This document shows, piece by piece, positions 1-7,249 of a stretch of 64,000 nucleotides of DNA. Origin of the DNA: Caulobacter sp. Root343 (GTDB lineage Bacteria; Pseudomonadota; Alphaproteobacteria; Caulobacterales; Caulobacteraceae); NCBI RefSeq assembly GCF_001425745.1, contig NZ_LMDF01000007.1, positions 372,899 through 436,898 of the forward strand. The letters run 5' to 3'. The notes below the pieces were generated by a model. The model saw only the letters and a list, made by a program, of their open reading frames with translations. It had not been told where the DNA came from and searched no databases. The position numbers were made by a program, and so were the translations under genes. Position 1 is the stretch's first letter. Each line of letters starts with the position of its first letter.

Positions 1-162
1 AACGTGCTGTTCTGGGGAGCGCAGATGTCGGTCGAGAGCCTGGGCGCGCTGGGCGTGCGCCGGGTCAGCACGGGAGGCTCGCTGGCCGCCGCGGCCTGGG
101 CCGGCTTCGACGCGGTCGCCAAGCGCCTGGCGGAGGAGGGGCGCCTGGCGCCGAAGCCCTAG
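1..162 (+). CDS. Isocitrate lyase/PEP mutase family protein, C-terminal fragment
   Basis: Only the last 53 codons are inside the window; the gene starts to the left. The visible tail contains LGVRRVSTGGSLAAAAW followed by an amphipathic helix and the stop TAG at 160-162. This is the typical C-terminus of the PEP mutase / 2-methylisocitrate lyase superfamily, in which a (V/I)S-G-G/S-L strand-loop precedes a final helix. The active-site loop lies upstream and cannot be seen, so the substrate (methylisocitrate, oxaloacetate, phosphonopyruvate) cannot be decided. The family call rests on the tail motif only. Confidence 0.6.
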   Translation, partial: NVLFWGAQMSVESLGALGVRRVSTGGSLAAAAWAGFDAVAKRLAEEGRLAPKP

Positions 163-169
163 CTCCAAC

Positions 170-270
170 TGTCATCCCGGACGGTCCGAAGGACCGATCC
201 GGGACCGCCGGAAACGCCGAGGTCGGAAAGCCAAGCGCCCGTGGCGGTCCCGGCTTTCGCCGGGATGACA
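170..270. repeat. Intergenic inverted repeat, family A, copy 1
   Basis: The terminal arms tgtcatcccgg (170-180) and ccgggatgaca (260-270) are perfect inverted repeats. Inside them, gatccgggaccgcc pairs with ggcggtcccgg. A second copy with the same arms and inner blocks lies at 35599-35693. The element fills the gap between two convergent genes, so it could fold into a long hairpin at both transcript ends. Confidence 0.85.
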
Positions 271-289
271 GCGGGATGAGCAAAAGACC

Positions 290-994
290 TTAGTGATACC
301 GGCGGATCAAACCCACCAGCTTGCCCTGAACCTCGACCTGGTCGGGGCCGAAGATGCGGGTCTCGTACTTGGGATTGGCCGCTTCCAGGGCGATCGAGCC
401 GCCCTTCTTGCGCAGGCGCTTCAGGGTGGCTTCCTCGCCGACCAGGGCGACGACAATCTCGCCCGAGGTGGCGGTGTCGCCCTTCTTGATGATCACATAG
501 TCGCCGTCGAGGATGCCGGCCTCGATCATCGAGTCCCCTTGCACCTCGAGGACATAGTGCTCGCCGCCGCCCAGCATCGACTCGGGCACCGGAAGGCGCT
601 CGCGCTCGTGCTGAATGGCGTCGATCGGCGTGCCGGCGGCGATCTTGCCCAGGATCGGCAGCTCGCGCGTGTCATTGGCGGGAGCGGTCGCCGTCTGAGC
701 CGGAGGCGGGGCGCCGCCGCCTTCGAACACCTGCGGCCGGAACGCGCCACGGCCCTTGGGCGGCGCGGCCGTCGTGGCCTGCTGTGGCAGCTTCACCACT
801 TCCAAGGCGCGGGCCCGATGGGCGAGACGACGGATGAAGCCGCGCTCTTCCAGCGCCGTGATCAGCCGGTGGATGCCCGACTTCGAGGCCAGATCCAGGG
901 CCTCCTTCATCTCGTCGAACGAGGGGGAGACGCCGGTCTCCTTGATCCGCTCGTGGATGAACATCAGCAGTTCGTGCTGCTTACGGGTGAGCAT
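290..994 (-). CDS. lexA: LexA, SOS repressor and self-cleaving protease
   Basis: LexA represses DNA-damage genes until RecA filaments trigger its self-cleavage. The protein is 234 aa. A winged helix-turn-helix covers about residues 1-70 ([10 protein letters not shown] at the start, then [11 protein letters not shown] and SGIHRLI), followed by a Pro/Ala-rich linker. The S24 peptidase domain has the Ala-Gly cleavage site at A120-G121 (GKIAAGTP), catalytic Ser155 (GDSMIEAG) and Lys192 (TLKRL). The start at 994 is chosen because homologues begin MLTRKQ; an in-frame ATG exists at 1126, but the codons between them would run through the operator. A GTTC-N7-GTTC box lies 46 bp upstream, so the gene is almost certainly autoregulated. 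Confidence 0.97.
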   Translation of the reverse strand: MLTRKQHELLMFIHERIKETGVSPSFDEMKEALDLASKSGIHRLITALEERGFIRRLAHRARALEVVKLPQQATTAAPPKGRGAFRPQVFEGGGAPPPAQTATAPANDTRELPILGKIAAGTPIDAIQHERERLPVPESMLGGGEHYVLEVQGDSMIEAGILDGDYVIIKKGDTATSGEIVVALVGEEATLKRLRKKGGSIALEAANPKYETRIFGPDQVEVQGKLVGLIRRYH

Positions 995-1039
995 GGCGAC
1001 CTCGGCTGGAGCGCGGAACAAACCGCAAACCTTGCGAAT

Positions 1040-1054
1040 GTTCTCTAGGCGTTC
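1040..1054 (-). promoter_or_regulatory. LexA (SOS) operator upstream of lexA
   Basis: The + strand reads GTTC-TCTAGGC-GTTC, a perfect match to the direct-repeat GTTC-N7-GTTC SOS box of alphaproteobacteria. It overlaps the proposed -10 element of lexA, as expected for autorepression. Confidence 0.9.
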
Positions 1055-1068
1055 CGCGTCAAAGTCAA
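1042..1068 (-). promoter_or_regulatory. Candidate lexA promoter
   Basis: Read on the minus strand, TTGACTT (1068-1062) is followed after 12 bases by CCTAGAGA (1049-1042). The spacing fits the Caulobacter housekeeping pattern TTGaCgS-N10-14-GCTANAWC, although the -10 is imperfect. The SOS box covers the -10. Confidence 0.5.
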
Positions 1069-1165
1069 GTCGAGGCCGTCGTGGGCTGGAAAGCCATGGA
1101 AAAACAAGGCTTAGGCCGCGCGACACAGCAAATACCGGCCAGAATCAAAAGCTTAACGAAAACTT

Positions 1166-2023
1166 TCAGGCGCGCTTGCGGGCCACGATGATGTCCTGGT
1201 CCTGCAGCGGCTGGCGACGCCACACGCCCAGCGCCTGATTCAACACCTCGAGGCCTAGTGCGTCGTACTGGACGAGGACCGGCTCGAGGTCGTAGCCGAT
1301 CACCGACTCCGGCAGCTCCGGCGTCGCCGTCCAGCAGCCATCGAGAGCGTGGACGAAGTCGAACGCGATCTGGCCATTGCCGGTGTTGGCGCGGGCTTCC
1401 TCGTCGATCAGGTACCAGGAGACGATGCTGATCCCGCCGGGCTTCAGCACGCGGGCGATCTCGCGGGCGAACTGGGCCTGGTCGGGGGCCAGCAGGTGGG
1501 TGAACACCGACCCCAGCCAGACATAGTCGAAGCTGGCGTCCGGATAGGGGAAGACATAGACGCTGGCGGGCTGCGAGCCTTCCGGATTGTACCGGTCGCT
1601 GTGCATGTCGGCATGGACGAATTCGAAGCGCGGGTCGCCGACGGCGATATTGGCTTTGCACCAGTCGATGGCCTGGGCCATCACGTCGAAGCCGCTGTAG
1701 CGGCCGTCCTCGTCGAGATAGTCGACCAGCGGGGCAGCGGCGCGGCCGATGCCGCAGCCGACGTCGAGCAGGGCGTGATGCGGCTGCAGGCCGGCCTCGA
1801 TGAACAGTTGCCTGAATTCCTGGCCCACGCGGACGAAATCGGCGTCGGCGGCGCCGACCAGGTGCCACAGTTCCTGCGGCGCGGCGACGGCGTTCGGATC
1901 GGCCGACGCCGGCGCGACCGGTGCGGGCGCTCCGCTCAAGGCGCGACGCAGACGGCCCAGGACCGGACGCAGCGGTGCGGGCGTGGCGTTACGCAGCGCC
2001 GTCAGGAAAGAGCCGTCCCGCAT
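1166..2023 (-). CDS. Class I SAM-dependent methyltransferase
   Basis: The protein is 285 aa. The N-terminal ~50 residues are Ala/Pro-rich. A Rossmann-fold methyltransferase domain starts near residue 75, with motif I at LLDVGCGIGRA (about 86-96) and a second-strand acidic residue in YSGFDVMAQ. Motif IV/V-like FDYVWLGSVFTHL and the strand around LKPGGISIVSWYLI follow. The order matches Methyltransf_11/25-type enzymes, which act on small molecules or glycans. The substrate cannot be read from the sequence. The gene lies downstream of the signal peptidase gene with a ~50-base gap and upstream of the lexA promoter. It has no obvious functional link to either. Confidence 0.85.
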   Translation of the reverse strand: MRDGSFLTALRNATPAPLRPVLGRLRRALSGAPAPVAPASADPNAVAAPQELWHLVGAADADFVRVGQEFRQLFIEAGLQPHHALLDVGCGIGRAAAPLVDYLDEDGRYSGFDVMAQAIDWCKANIAVGDPRFEFVHADMHSDRYNPEGSQPASVYVFPYPDASFDYVWLGSVFTHLLAPDQAQFAREIARVLKPGGISIVSWYLIDEEARANTGNGQIAFDFVHALDGCWTATPELPESVIGYDLEPVLVQYDALGLEVLNQALGVWRRQPLQDQDIIVARKRA

Positions 2024-2074
2024 CCGATTCCCTTTCGATCCGCAGCGGGGCGGACCCTAGCGATCGATCAGGCG

Positions 2075-2875
2075 CTAGCCAACCTTCGGGGCGGGCAGCT
2101 TGCGGAAGGTGCGGTCCAGGCGCAGGCCGTGGCCGTTCCACGAGAACAGCACCCGCTCGGCGCGGCCGACCAGGTTCTCGGCCGGGACGAAGCCCATGCC
2201 CAGTTCCGGCGGCAGATCGGCGTCGCGCGCCACGTCCCAGGGGCATGAGGCGTAGCCCTTGGCCGTCGAGCCGGGGTTGAAGCGGCTGTCGGCCGAGTTG
2301 TCGCGATTGTCGCCCATCACGAAATAGCAGCCGGCCGGCACGGTATAGACGCCGGTATTGGCCGCCGCCGTATGAGGGCCGAAGCTGTTGGTGGCGTAGG
2401 TCCGGCCGTTCGGGAGGGTCTCGCGCAGATGGCGCACCGGGATCGGATAGGCGTTCGGCGCGCCGTCCGCGTCGATGCCAGTCAGGGTCTGGGTGGTGGC
2501 GGCGCCGTTGATATGCAGTACGCCATCGATCATCTGGACATGGTCGCCCGGCAGGCCGATCACCCGCTTGATCACGTCGGTGCGGCCGTCGGACGGCTTC
2601 TTGAAGACGACGATGTCGCCGCGCTCGGGCGCCTTTTCCATCAGGCGGCCATGACCGACGGGCGGGCTCAGCGTGATCGAGTGGCGGCTCCAGCCGTAGG
2701 GATATTTCGAGACCAGGATGTAGTCGCCGACCAGTAGGGTTGGCTGCATCGACTCCGACGGGATCGTGAACGGCTGGCAGAAGACCGTGCGCGGAACCAG
2801 GAACACCGCCAGCACGATGGCGACCGTTTTGGCGGTCTCGATCAGCCCTTCGGCTCGGCGCGGTTTCGTAGCCAT
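2075..2875 (-). CDS. lepB: Type I signal peptidase
   Basis: This enzyme cleaves signal peptides from proteins exported through Sec or Tat, on the periplasmic face of the inner membrane. It is 266 aa. An N-terminal membrane anchor covers about residues 14-28 (TVAIVLAVFLVP). Box B is IPSESMQPTL with catalytic Ser42. Box D is VIKRVIGLPGD with the general base Lys103. Box E is GDNRDNSADSR. The start at 2875 has a purine-rich AGAGGCGG upstream; a further in-frame ATG at 2923 is less likely. lepB is normally found in an acpS-lepB-rnc-era cluster. Here it lies between trpC and a methyltransferase, so it may be a second signal peptidase rather than the housekeeping one. Confidence 0.93.
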   Translation of the reverse strand: MATKPRRAEGLIETAKTVAIVLAVFLVPRTVFCQPFTIPSESMQPTLLVGDYILVSKYPYGWSRHSITLSPPVGHGRLMEKAPERGDIVVFKKPSDGRTDVIKRVIGLPGDHVQMIDGVLHINGAATTQTLTGIDADGAPNAYPIPVRHLRETLPNGRTYATNSFGPHTAAANTGVYTVPAGCYFVMGDNRDNSADSRFNPGSTAKGYASCPWDVARDADLPPELGMGFVPAENLVGRAERVLFSWNGHGLRLDRTFRKLPAPKVG

Positions 2876-2933
2876 GTATCCGCCTCTCGTTTCGCGCCAG
2901 GGTAGGCCGGCAAGCTTGACCAAATCGTGGCGT

Positions 2934-3722
2934 CTACCCGAGCAGGGCCTTTGTGGCGGCCGTGACGTCGGCGTGGCGCATCAGGCTTTCGCCGACCAGC
3001 ATGGCCTTGGCGCCGGTCGCCTCCATCCGCACCACGTCGTCGTGGGTGAAGACGCCGCTCTCCGTGACCAGCAGGGCGTCCTTGGGCGCCAGGGCGGCCA
3101 GGCGTTCGGTCACCGCCAAGTCGACGACGAAGCTCTTGAGGTCGCGGTTGTTGATTCCGACGAGATCCGCGCCCAAGCCGCCGGCGCGGGCCATTTCGGC
3201 CTCGTCGTGGACTTCCACGAGGGCGTCCATGCCCAGGCGCTTGGCCTCGGACATCAGCTCGGCGGCCAAGCCGTCGTCGACCATGGCCAGGATCACCAGG
3301 ATGGCGTCGGCGCCCAGGGCGCGGCTTTCGGCCACCTGCCAGGGATCGACCAGGAAGTCCTTGCGAATGCAGGGCAGGCTGACGGCCGCGCGAGCATCGA
3401 TCAGATAGGCGTCGGCGCCCTGGAAGCTGGGGCCGTCGGTCAGCACGGACAGGCAGGCCGCGCCGCCGGCTTCGTAGTTCCGGGCGAGGGCCGGGGGATC
3501 GAAATCGGCCCGGATCAGGCCCTTGGACGGCGAAGCCTTCTTGATCTCGGCGATCAACGAGAGTTTGCCGGGCGCGTGCCCCTCGATCAGGGCTCGCTTG
3601 AAGCCGCGCGGCGACGAGGCGTTCCGGGCGGCGGATTCAAGGGCGGCCAGGGTGCGCCGACGCTTGCGGTCGACGACCTCTTCAAGCTTGTAGGCGGCGA
3701 TCTTGGCGAGGATGTCGGTCAC
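2934..3722 (-). CDS. trpC: Indole-3-glycerol phosphate synthase
   Basis: This enzyme converts 1-(2-carboxyphenylamino)-deoxyribulose phosphate to indole-glycerol phosphate in tryptophan synthesis. The protein is 262 aa, a monofunctional TrpC TIM barrel. Signatures are [13 protein letters not shown] (catalytic Lys and phosphate grip), [22 protein letters not shown] and the C-terminal phosphate loop AMLVGESLM. The start is GTG at 3722, because this GTG overlaps the trpD stop (GTGA, 3719-3722) and gives the standard N-terminus TDILAKI. Translation is therefore coupled to trpD. Confidence 0.96.
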   Translation of the reverse strand: MTDILAKIAAYKLEEVVDRKRRRTLAALESAARNASSPRGFKRALIEGHAPGKLSLIAEIKKASPSKGLIRADFDPPALARNYEAGGAACLSVLTDGPSFQGADAYLIDARAAVSLPCIRKDFLVDPWQVAESRALGADAILVILAMVDDGLAAELMSEAKRLGMDALVEVHDEAEMARAGGLGADLVGINNRDLKSFVVDLAVTERLAALAPKDALLVTESGVFTHDDVVRMEATGAKAMLVGESLMRHADVTAATKALLG

Positions 3723-4759
3723 GCTGCACTTTCCGAATTCGTATTGGCCGAATTGGTGGCGGCCACGAGGCCGGCGAGGGCGGCCTTGGCGCGGCCTTCG
3801 TCGATGACGTCGGCGGCCAGTTCGATGCCCTCGACCAGGGTCTCGACCTTGTCGGCGACTAGGAAGGCGGCGGCGGCATTCAGCAGCACGATGTCGCGAT
3901 AGGGTCCCGGCTCGCCGTCGAACAGGCGGGTCAAGGCCGCGGCGTTGAAGGCGGGGTCGCCGCCGGTGAGGTCGGCCAGCGAGGCGCGTGGCAAGCCCAC
4001 CGCCTCGGGTGTGATCTTGAACAGCCGCACGACGCCGTCGCGCCATTCGGCCACCTCGGTCTCGCCCGTGGTGGTCAGCTCGTCCATGCCCGAGCCGTGC
4101 ACCGACCAGGCGCGCTCGGCCCCCAGGGCGCCCAGCGCCTTTGCGATCGGCTCGACGAAGCGCGGCGCCGGGACCCCGACCACCTGCCGCCTGGCGCCGG
4201 CCGGATTGGTCAGTGGGCCCAGCAGGTTGAAGATCGTGCGGAAGCCCAACTGCTGGCGGATCGGCGAGACGTGCTTCATCGCGCCGTGATGGGCCTGGGC
4301 GAACAGGAAGCAGATGCCGGCGTCGTCGAGGGCTTGCCGCTGCTGCGCGCGCGTGGCGTCGATATTGACGCCCAAGGCCACGAGCACGTCCGCGGTGCCG
4401 GACTTGGAGGTGATGGCGCGGTTGCCGTGCTTGGCGACCTTCAGACCCCCGCCCGCGGCTACGAAACCGACGGCGGTGGAGATGTTCAGGGTGTGCAGAC
4501 CATCACCGCCGGTGCCACAGACGTCGATGACGTCGTAGGGATGCTCCAGTTGCACGGCCGCGCGGCGCATGGCGCGGGCGCAGGCGGCGATCTCGCCGAC
4601 CGTCTCGCCGCGCAGGCGCATGGCGGTGACCGCGGCGGCCACCTGGGCCGGCGTCGGCTCGCCCCGCAGGCAGGCGGCGAAGAACACTTCGGCGTCGTCG
4701 TCGCCCAGGGTCTGGCCGTCGGCCAGCTTGGCCAGCAACGGCTTGAAAGCGTCGGACAT
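3719..4759 (-). CDS. trpD: Anthranilate phosphoribosyltransferase
   Basis: This enzyme transfers phosphoribose from PRPP to anthranilate, the second committed step of tryptophan synthesis. The protein is 346 aa, close to the family's usual 335-345. The PRPP/Mg site is DVCGTGGDG near residue 80, followed by [23 protein letters not shown], whose KHGNR motif is diagnostic. The C-terminal region has [12 protein letters not shown]. It lies 8 bases after trpG and overlaps trpC by 4, so the three form one translational unit. Confidence 0.97.
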   Translation of the reverse strand: MSDAFKPLLAKLADGQTLGDDDAEVFFAACLRGEPTPAQVAAAVTAMRLRGETVGEIAACARAMRRAAVQLEHPYDVIDVCGTGGDGLHTLNISTAVGFVAAGGGLKVAKHGNRAITSKSGTADVLVALGVNIDATRAQQRQALDDAGICFLFAQAHHGAMKHVSPIRQQLGFRTIFNLLGPLTNPAGARRQVVGVPAPRFVEPIAKALGALGAERAWSVHGSGMDELTTTGETEVAEWRDGVVRLFKITPEAVGLPRASLADLTGGDPAFNAAALTRLFDGEPGPYRDIVLLNAAAAFLVADKVETLVEGIELAADVIDEGRAKAALAGLVAATNSANTNSESAA

Positions 4760-4767
4760 GGCGCGGC

Positions 4768-5364
4768 CTAGACCCAGACCGCCGCGTCGCGCTTGACGCC
4801 CGCCAGGTCGATGAAGTTGGCCAGCATCTGGTGGCCGCCTTCGGTGGCGATCGATTCCGGGTGGAACTGGACGCCGAAGACGGGGCGGGTCTTGTGCTGC
4901 ACGCCCATGATCTCGCCGTCATCCGTCCAGGCGGTGACCTCCAGCTCGGCGGGCAGGTCTTCGCGACGGACGGCCAGGCTGTGATAGCGCGTGGCGGTGA
5001 ACGGGTTGGGCAGGCCCTTGAAGATGCCCTTGTCGTCGTGGCGCACCTTGCTGACCTTGCCGTGCATGACCGACTTGGCGCGGATCACCTCGCCGCCATA
5101 GGCCTGGCCGATGGCCTGGTGGCCCAGGCAGACGCCCAGGATCGGCAGGTCGGCCGGCGCGCCGCGCAGCAGCGGCAGGCAGATGCCGGCCTGGTCCGGA
5201 GCCTTGGGGCCCGGCGACAACAGCACGGCGGCGGGCCGCAGGCCCAGGGCCTCCTGCACCGTCAGGGCGTCGTTGCGGTAGACGACCGTCTCGGCCCCCA
5301 GCTCGTTCAGATAGTGGACGAGGTTGTAGGTGAAGCTGTCGTAGTTATCGATGACGAGGATCAT
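4768..5364 (-). CDS. trpG: Anthranilate synthase glutamine amidotransferase subunit
   Basis: This subunit supplies ammonia from glutamine to TrpE. It is a 198-aa class I glutamine amidotransferase. The catalytic Cys79 sits in [11 protein letters not shown], and His168 and Glu170 sit in VQFHPES. The N-terminal [16 protein letters not shown] and the oxyanion-loop LLSPGPKAP are typical TrpG/PabA. TrpG may also serve p-aminobenzoate synthesis, since no separate pabA is visible here. It is the first gene of a trpGDC unit; trpE lies 350 bp further upstream and is separated by a gene on the other strand. Confidence 0.95.
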   Translation of the reverse strand: MILVIDNYDSFTYNLVHYLNELGAETVVYRNDALTVQEALGLRPAAVLLSPGPKAPDQAGICLPLLRGAPADLPILGVCLGHQAIGQAYGGEVIRAKSVMHGKVSKVRHDDKGIFKGLPNPFTATRYHSLAVRREDLPAELEVTAWTDDGEIMGVQHKTRPVFGVQFHPESIATEGGHQMLANFIDLAGVKRDAAVWV

Positions 5365-5473
5365 GACGCCGCCTTTCGAAGTGCGGTTCTAGCGCGGGTG
5401 AAGCCATTGTGTAGCGGCATTTTCACCTGCGGCTTTCAGTTACGGTTACAGCGGTCGCGGTCTCGAGCATCAT

Positions 5474-5689
5474 ATGGGCATGGACCCGAGTGATTCCGCC
5501 CTGGACCCTGTCGCCGTCGCCTATGTCCGCGCGCTGCTGCGGCCGAAGACGCGCATCCAGAAGATGGCGCCGGTGCTGGCCGCCGCGGCCTTCGCCGCGT
5601 TCTGCGCGCTGAGCTTCGCCACGGTGATGGTCCTGGCGCCGCCGGCGGTCACCCAGCACCTTCCGGACGACCGGTTGGGCGGTCCGTAG
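5474..5689 (+). CDS. Small membrane protein of unknown function between trpG and trpE
   Basis: The protein is 71 aa, or 69 if translation starts at the second ATG (5480). The soluble N-terminus contains PVAVAYVRALLRPKTRIQKM. A single hydrophobic helix follows at about residues 31-55 (MAPVLAAAAFAAFC, then TVMVLAPP), and the tail is short. I do not recognise a family. It is transcribed against trpE and trpG and splits the two subunits of anthranilate synthase. No strong ribosome site is visible. The clear membrane segment and absence of a better frame argue for a real gene, but it could still be spurious. Confidence 0.55.
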   Translation: MGMDPSDSALDPVAVAYVRALLRPKTRIQKMAPVLAAAAFAAFCALSFATVMVLAPPAVTQHLPDDRLGGP

Positions 5690-5713
5690 GGACAGAAGAA
5701 GCAGCCCTAAGGC

Positions 5714-7249
5714 TCAGCTGAATCGCCAGGCTTCCTCGGCCGCGCGCTTGAGGGCGCGGGACTTGTGCAGGGTCTCGTCGTACTCGGCGTCGGCGTCGCT
5801 GTCGGCGACGATGCCGCCGCCGGCCTGGACGTACATCATGCCGTCCTTGACCAGGGCCGTGCGCAGCACGATGCAGGTGTCGACCGAGCCGTCGGCTCCG
5901 AAATAACCCACGGCGCCGGCATAGCCGATGCCGCGCTTTTCGACTTCCAGCTCGTCGATGATCTCCATCGCCCGGACCTTGGGCGCGCCCGAGAGCGTGC
6001 CGGCGGGCAAGGCGGCCATCAGCACGTCGACCGGATCGACGCCGTCGGGCGCGTTGCCCTCGACGTTCGAGACGATGTGCATCACGTGGCTGTAGCGCTC
6101 GATCTTGAAGCTTTCGGTGACGCGAACCTGCGGCCCCTTCGGCATCTGGCTGGGCTGGTTGCGGCCGGGCTCGCGCAGCATGGCCACGCGGCCGACATCG
6201 TTGCGGCCCAGGTCCAGCAGCATCAGGTGCTCGGCCCGCTCCTTGGGATCGGCCAGCAGCTCGACCTCCAGAGCCGCGTCTTCCTCGGGCGTGGCGCCGC
6301 GCGGACGGGTGCCGGCGATCGGGCGGATGGTGATCTTGCCGTCGCGCAGGCGGACCAGGATCTCGGGGCTGGAGCCCACGAGATTGAAACCGTCCAGGTT
6401 CAGGAAAAACAGGAACGGCGACGGGTTGGTCCGGCGCAGCGAGCGGTACAGCGCGAACGGCGGCAGGTCGAACGGCGCGCGGAAGCGATGGCTGGCCACG
6501 ACCTGGAAGATGTCGCCGGCGGCGATGTAATCCTTGGCCTTGGCCACGACGTCGGCGTAGTCGGCGCGGCTGACCGGGGTGGTGAAGGCCATCGGGTCGC
6601 GGGCGGCGCGCGGCGCATCGTGGGCCAGCGGGCGATGCAGGTCGGCCATCACCGTCTCGATGCGCGCCCGGGCGGCGGCGTGGGCGTCCTTGGCCGAAAC
6701 GCCGGCTTGCGGGCGCACCGTCGTCGTCAGGATGATCTCCTGGGCGATGGCGTCGAAGATGGCCACGATCGACGGACGGGTCATGATCCCGTCGGGCAGG
6801 CCCAGGGTGTCCTCGTTGATGTCGGGCAGGCGCTCGACCAGGCGGACGAGGTCGTAGCCCAGGGCGCCGAACACGCCGGCGGCCATGGGCGGCAGGCCCT
6901 TGGGCAGTTCCATCCGCGCCCGGGCCACGAGATCGCGCAGGCTGTCCAGCGCACCGCCGGGCTGGGCGGTGAACCGGCCGGCGGCGATGTCGTCGCCCTC
7001 GGCGACCTCGGCCTGGTCGCCGCGGCAGCGCCAGACCAGGTCCGGATTCATGGTCACGATCGAATAGCGGCCGCGCCAGGCCCCGCCCTCGACGCTCTCG
7101 AACAGGAAGCTGTAGGGACGCGCCTGGGCGATCTTCAGATAGGCCGAGACCGGGGTCTCGAGATCGTCGATCAGGCGAGTCCAGACGACTTGCTGGCGCC
7201 CGGAATCATAGATTTCCGAGAAGGCGTCAAAGGCAGGTTCCAGACTCAT
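5714..7249 (-). CDS. trpE: Anthranilate synthase component I
   Basis: TrpE makes anthranilate from chorismate and TrpG-derived ammonia, and is normally feedback-inhibited by tryptophan. The protein is 511 aa. The C-terminal chorismate-binding domain contains RPIAGTRPRG, DLGRNDVGRV, SHVMHIVSNVEG, ALPAGTLSGAPKVRAMEIID and VQAGGGIVADS. The N-terminal domain carries PYSFLFESVEGG, consistent with the LLES-type tryptophan-binding element. Its ATG shares one base with the ppiD stop (TAATG, 7247-7251), so trpE is translated after ppiD and not directly with trpG. Confidence 0.97.
   Translation of the reverse strand: MSLEPAFDAFSEIYDSGRQQVVWTRLIDDLETPVSAYLKIAQARPYSFLFESVEGGAWRGRYSIVTMNPDLVWRCRGDQAEVAEGDDIAAGRFTAQPGGALDSLRDLVARARMELPKGLPPMAAGVFGALGYDLVRLVERLPDINEDTLGLPDGIMTRPSIVAIFDAIAQEIILTTTVRPQAGVSAKDAHAAARARIETVMADLHRPLAHDAPRAARDPMAFTTPVSRADYADVVAKAKDYIAAGDIFQVVASHRFRAPFDLPPFALYRSLRRTNPSPFLFFLNLDGFNLVGSSPEILVRLRDGKITIRPIAGTRPRGATPEEDAALEVELLADPKERAEHLMLLDLGRNDVGRVAMLREPGRNQPSQMPKGPQVRVTESFKIERYSHVMHIVSNVEGNAPDGVDPVDVLMAALPAGTLSGAPKVRAMEIIDELEVEKRGIGYAGAVGYFGADGSVDTCIVLRTALVKDGMMYVQAGGGIVADSDADAEYDETLHKSRALKRAAEEAWRFS

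Noticed and set aside
5423..5659. A 78-codon frame on the minus strand opposite the small membrane gene
   Set aside because: It is Arg/Gln-rich with no hydrophobic or domain pattern; the + strand frame has a coherent membrane segment.
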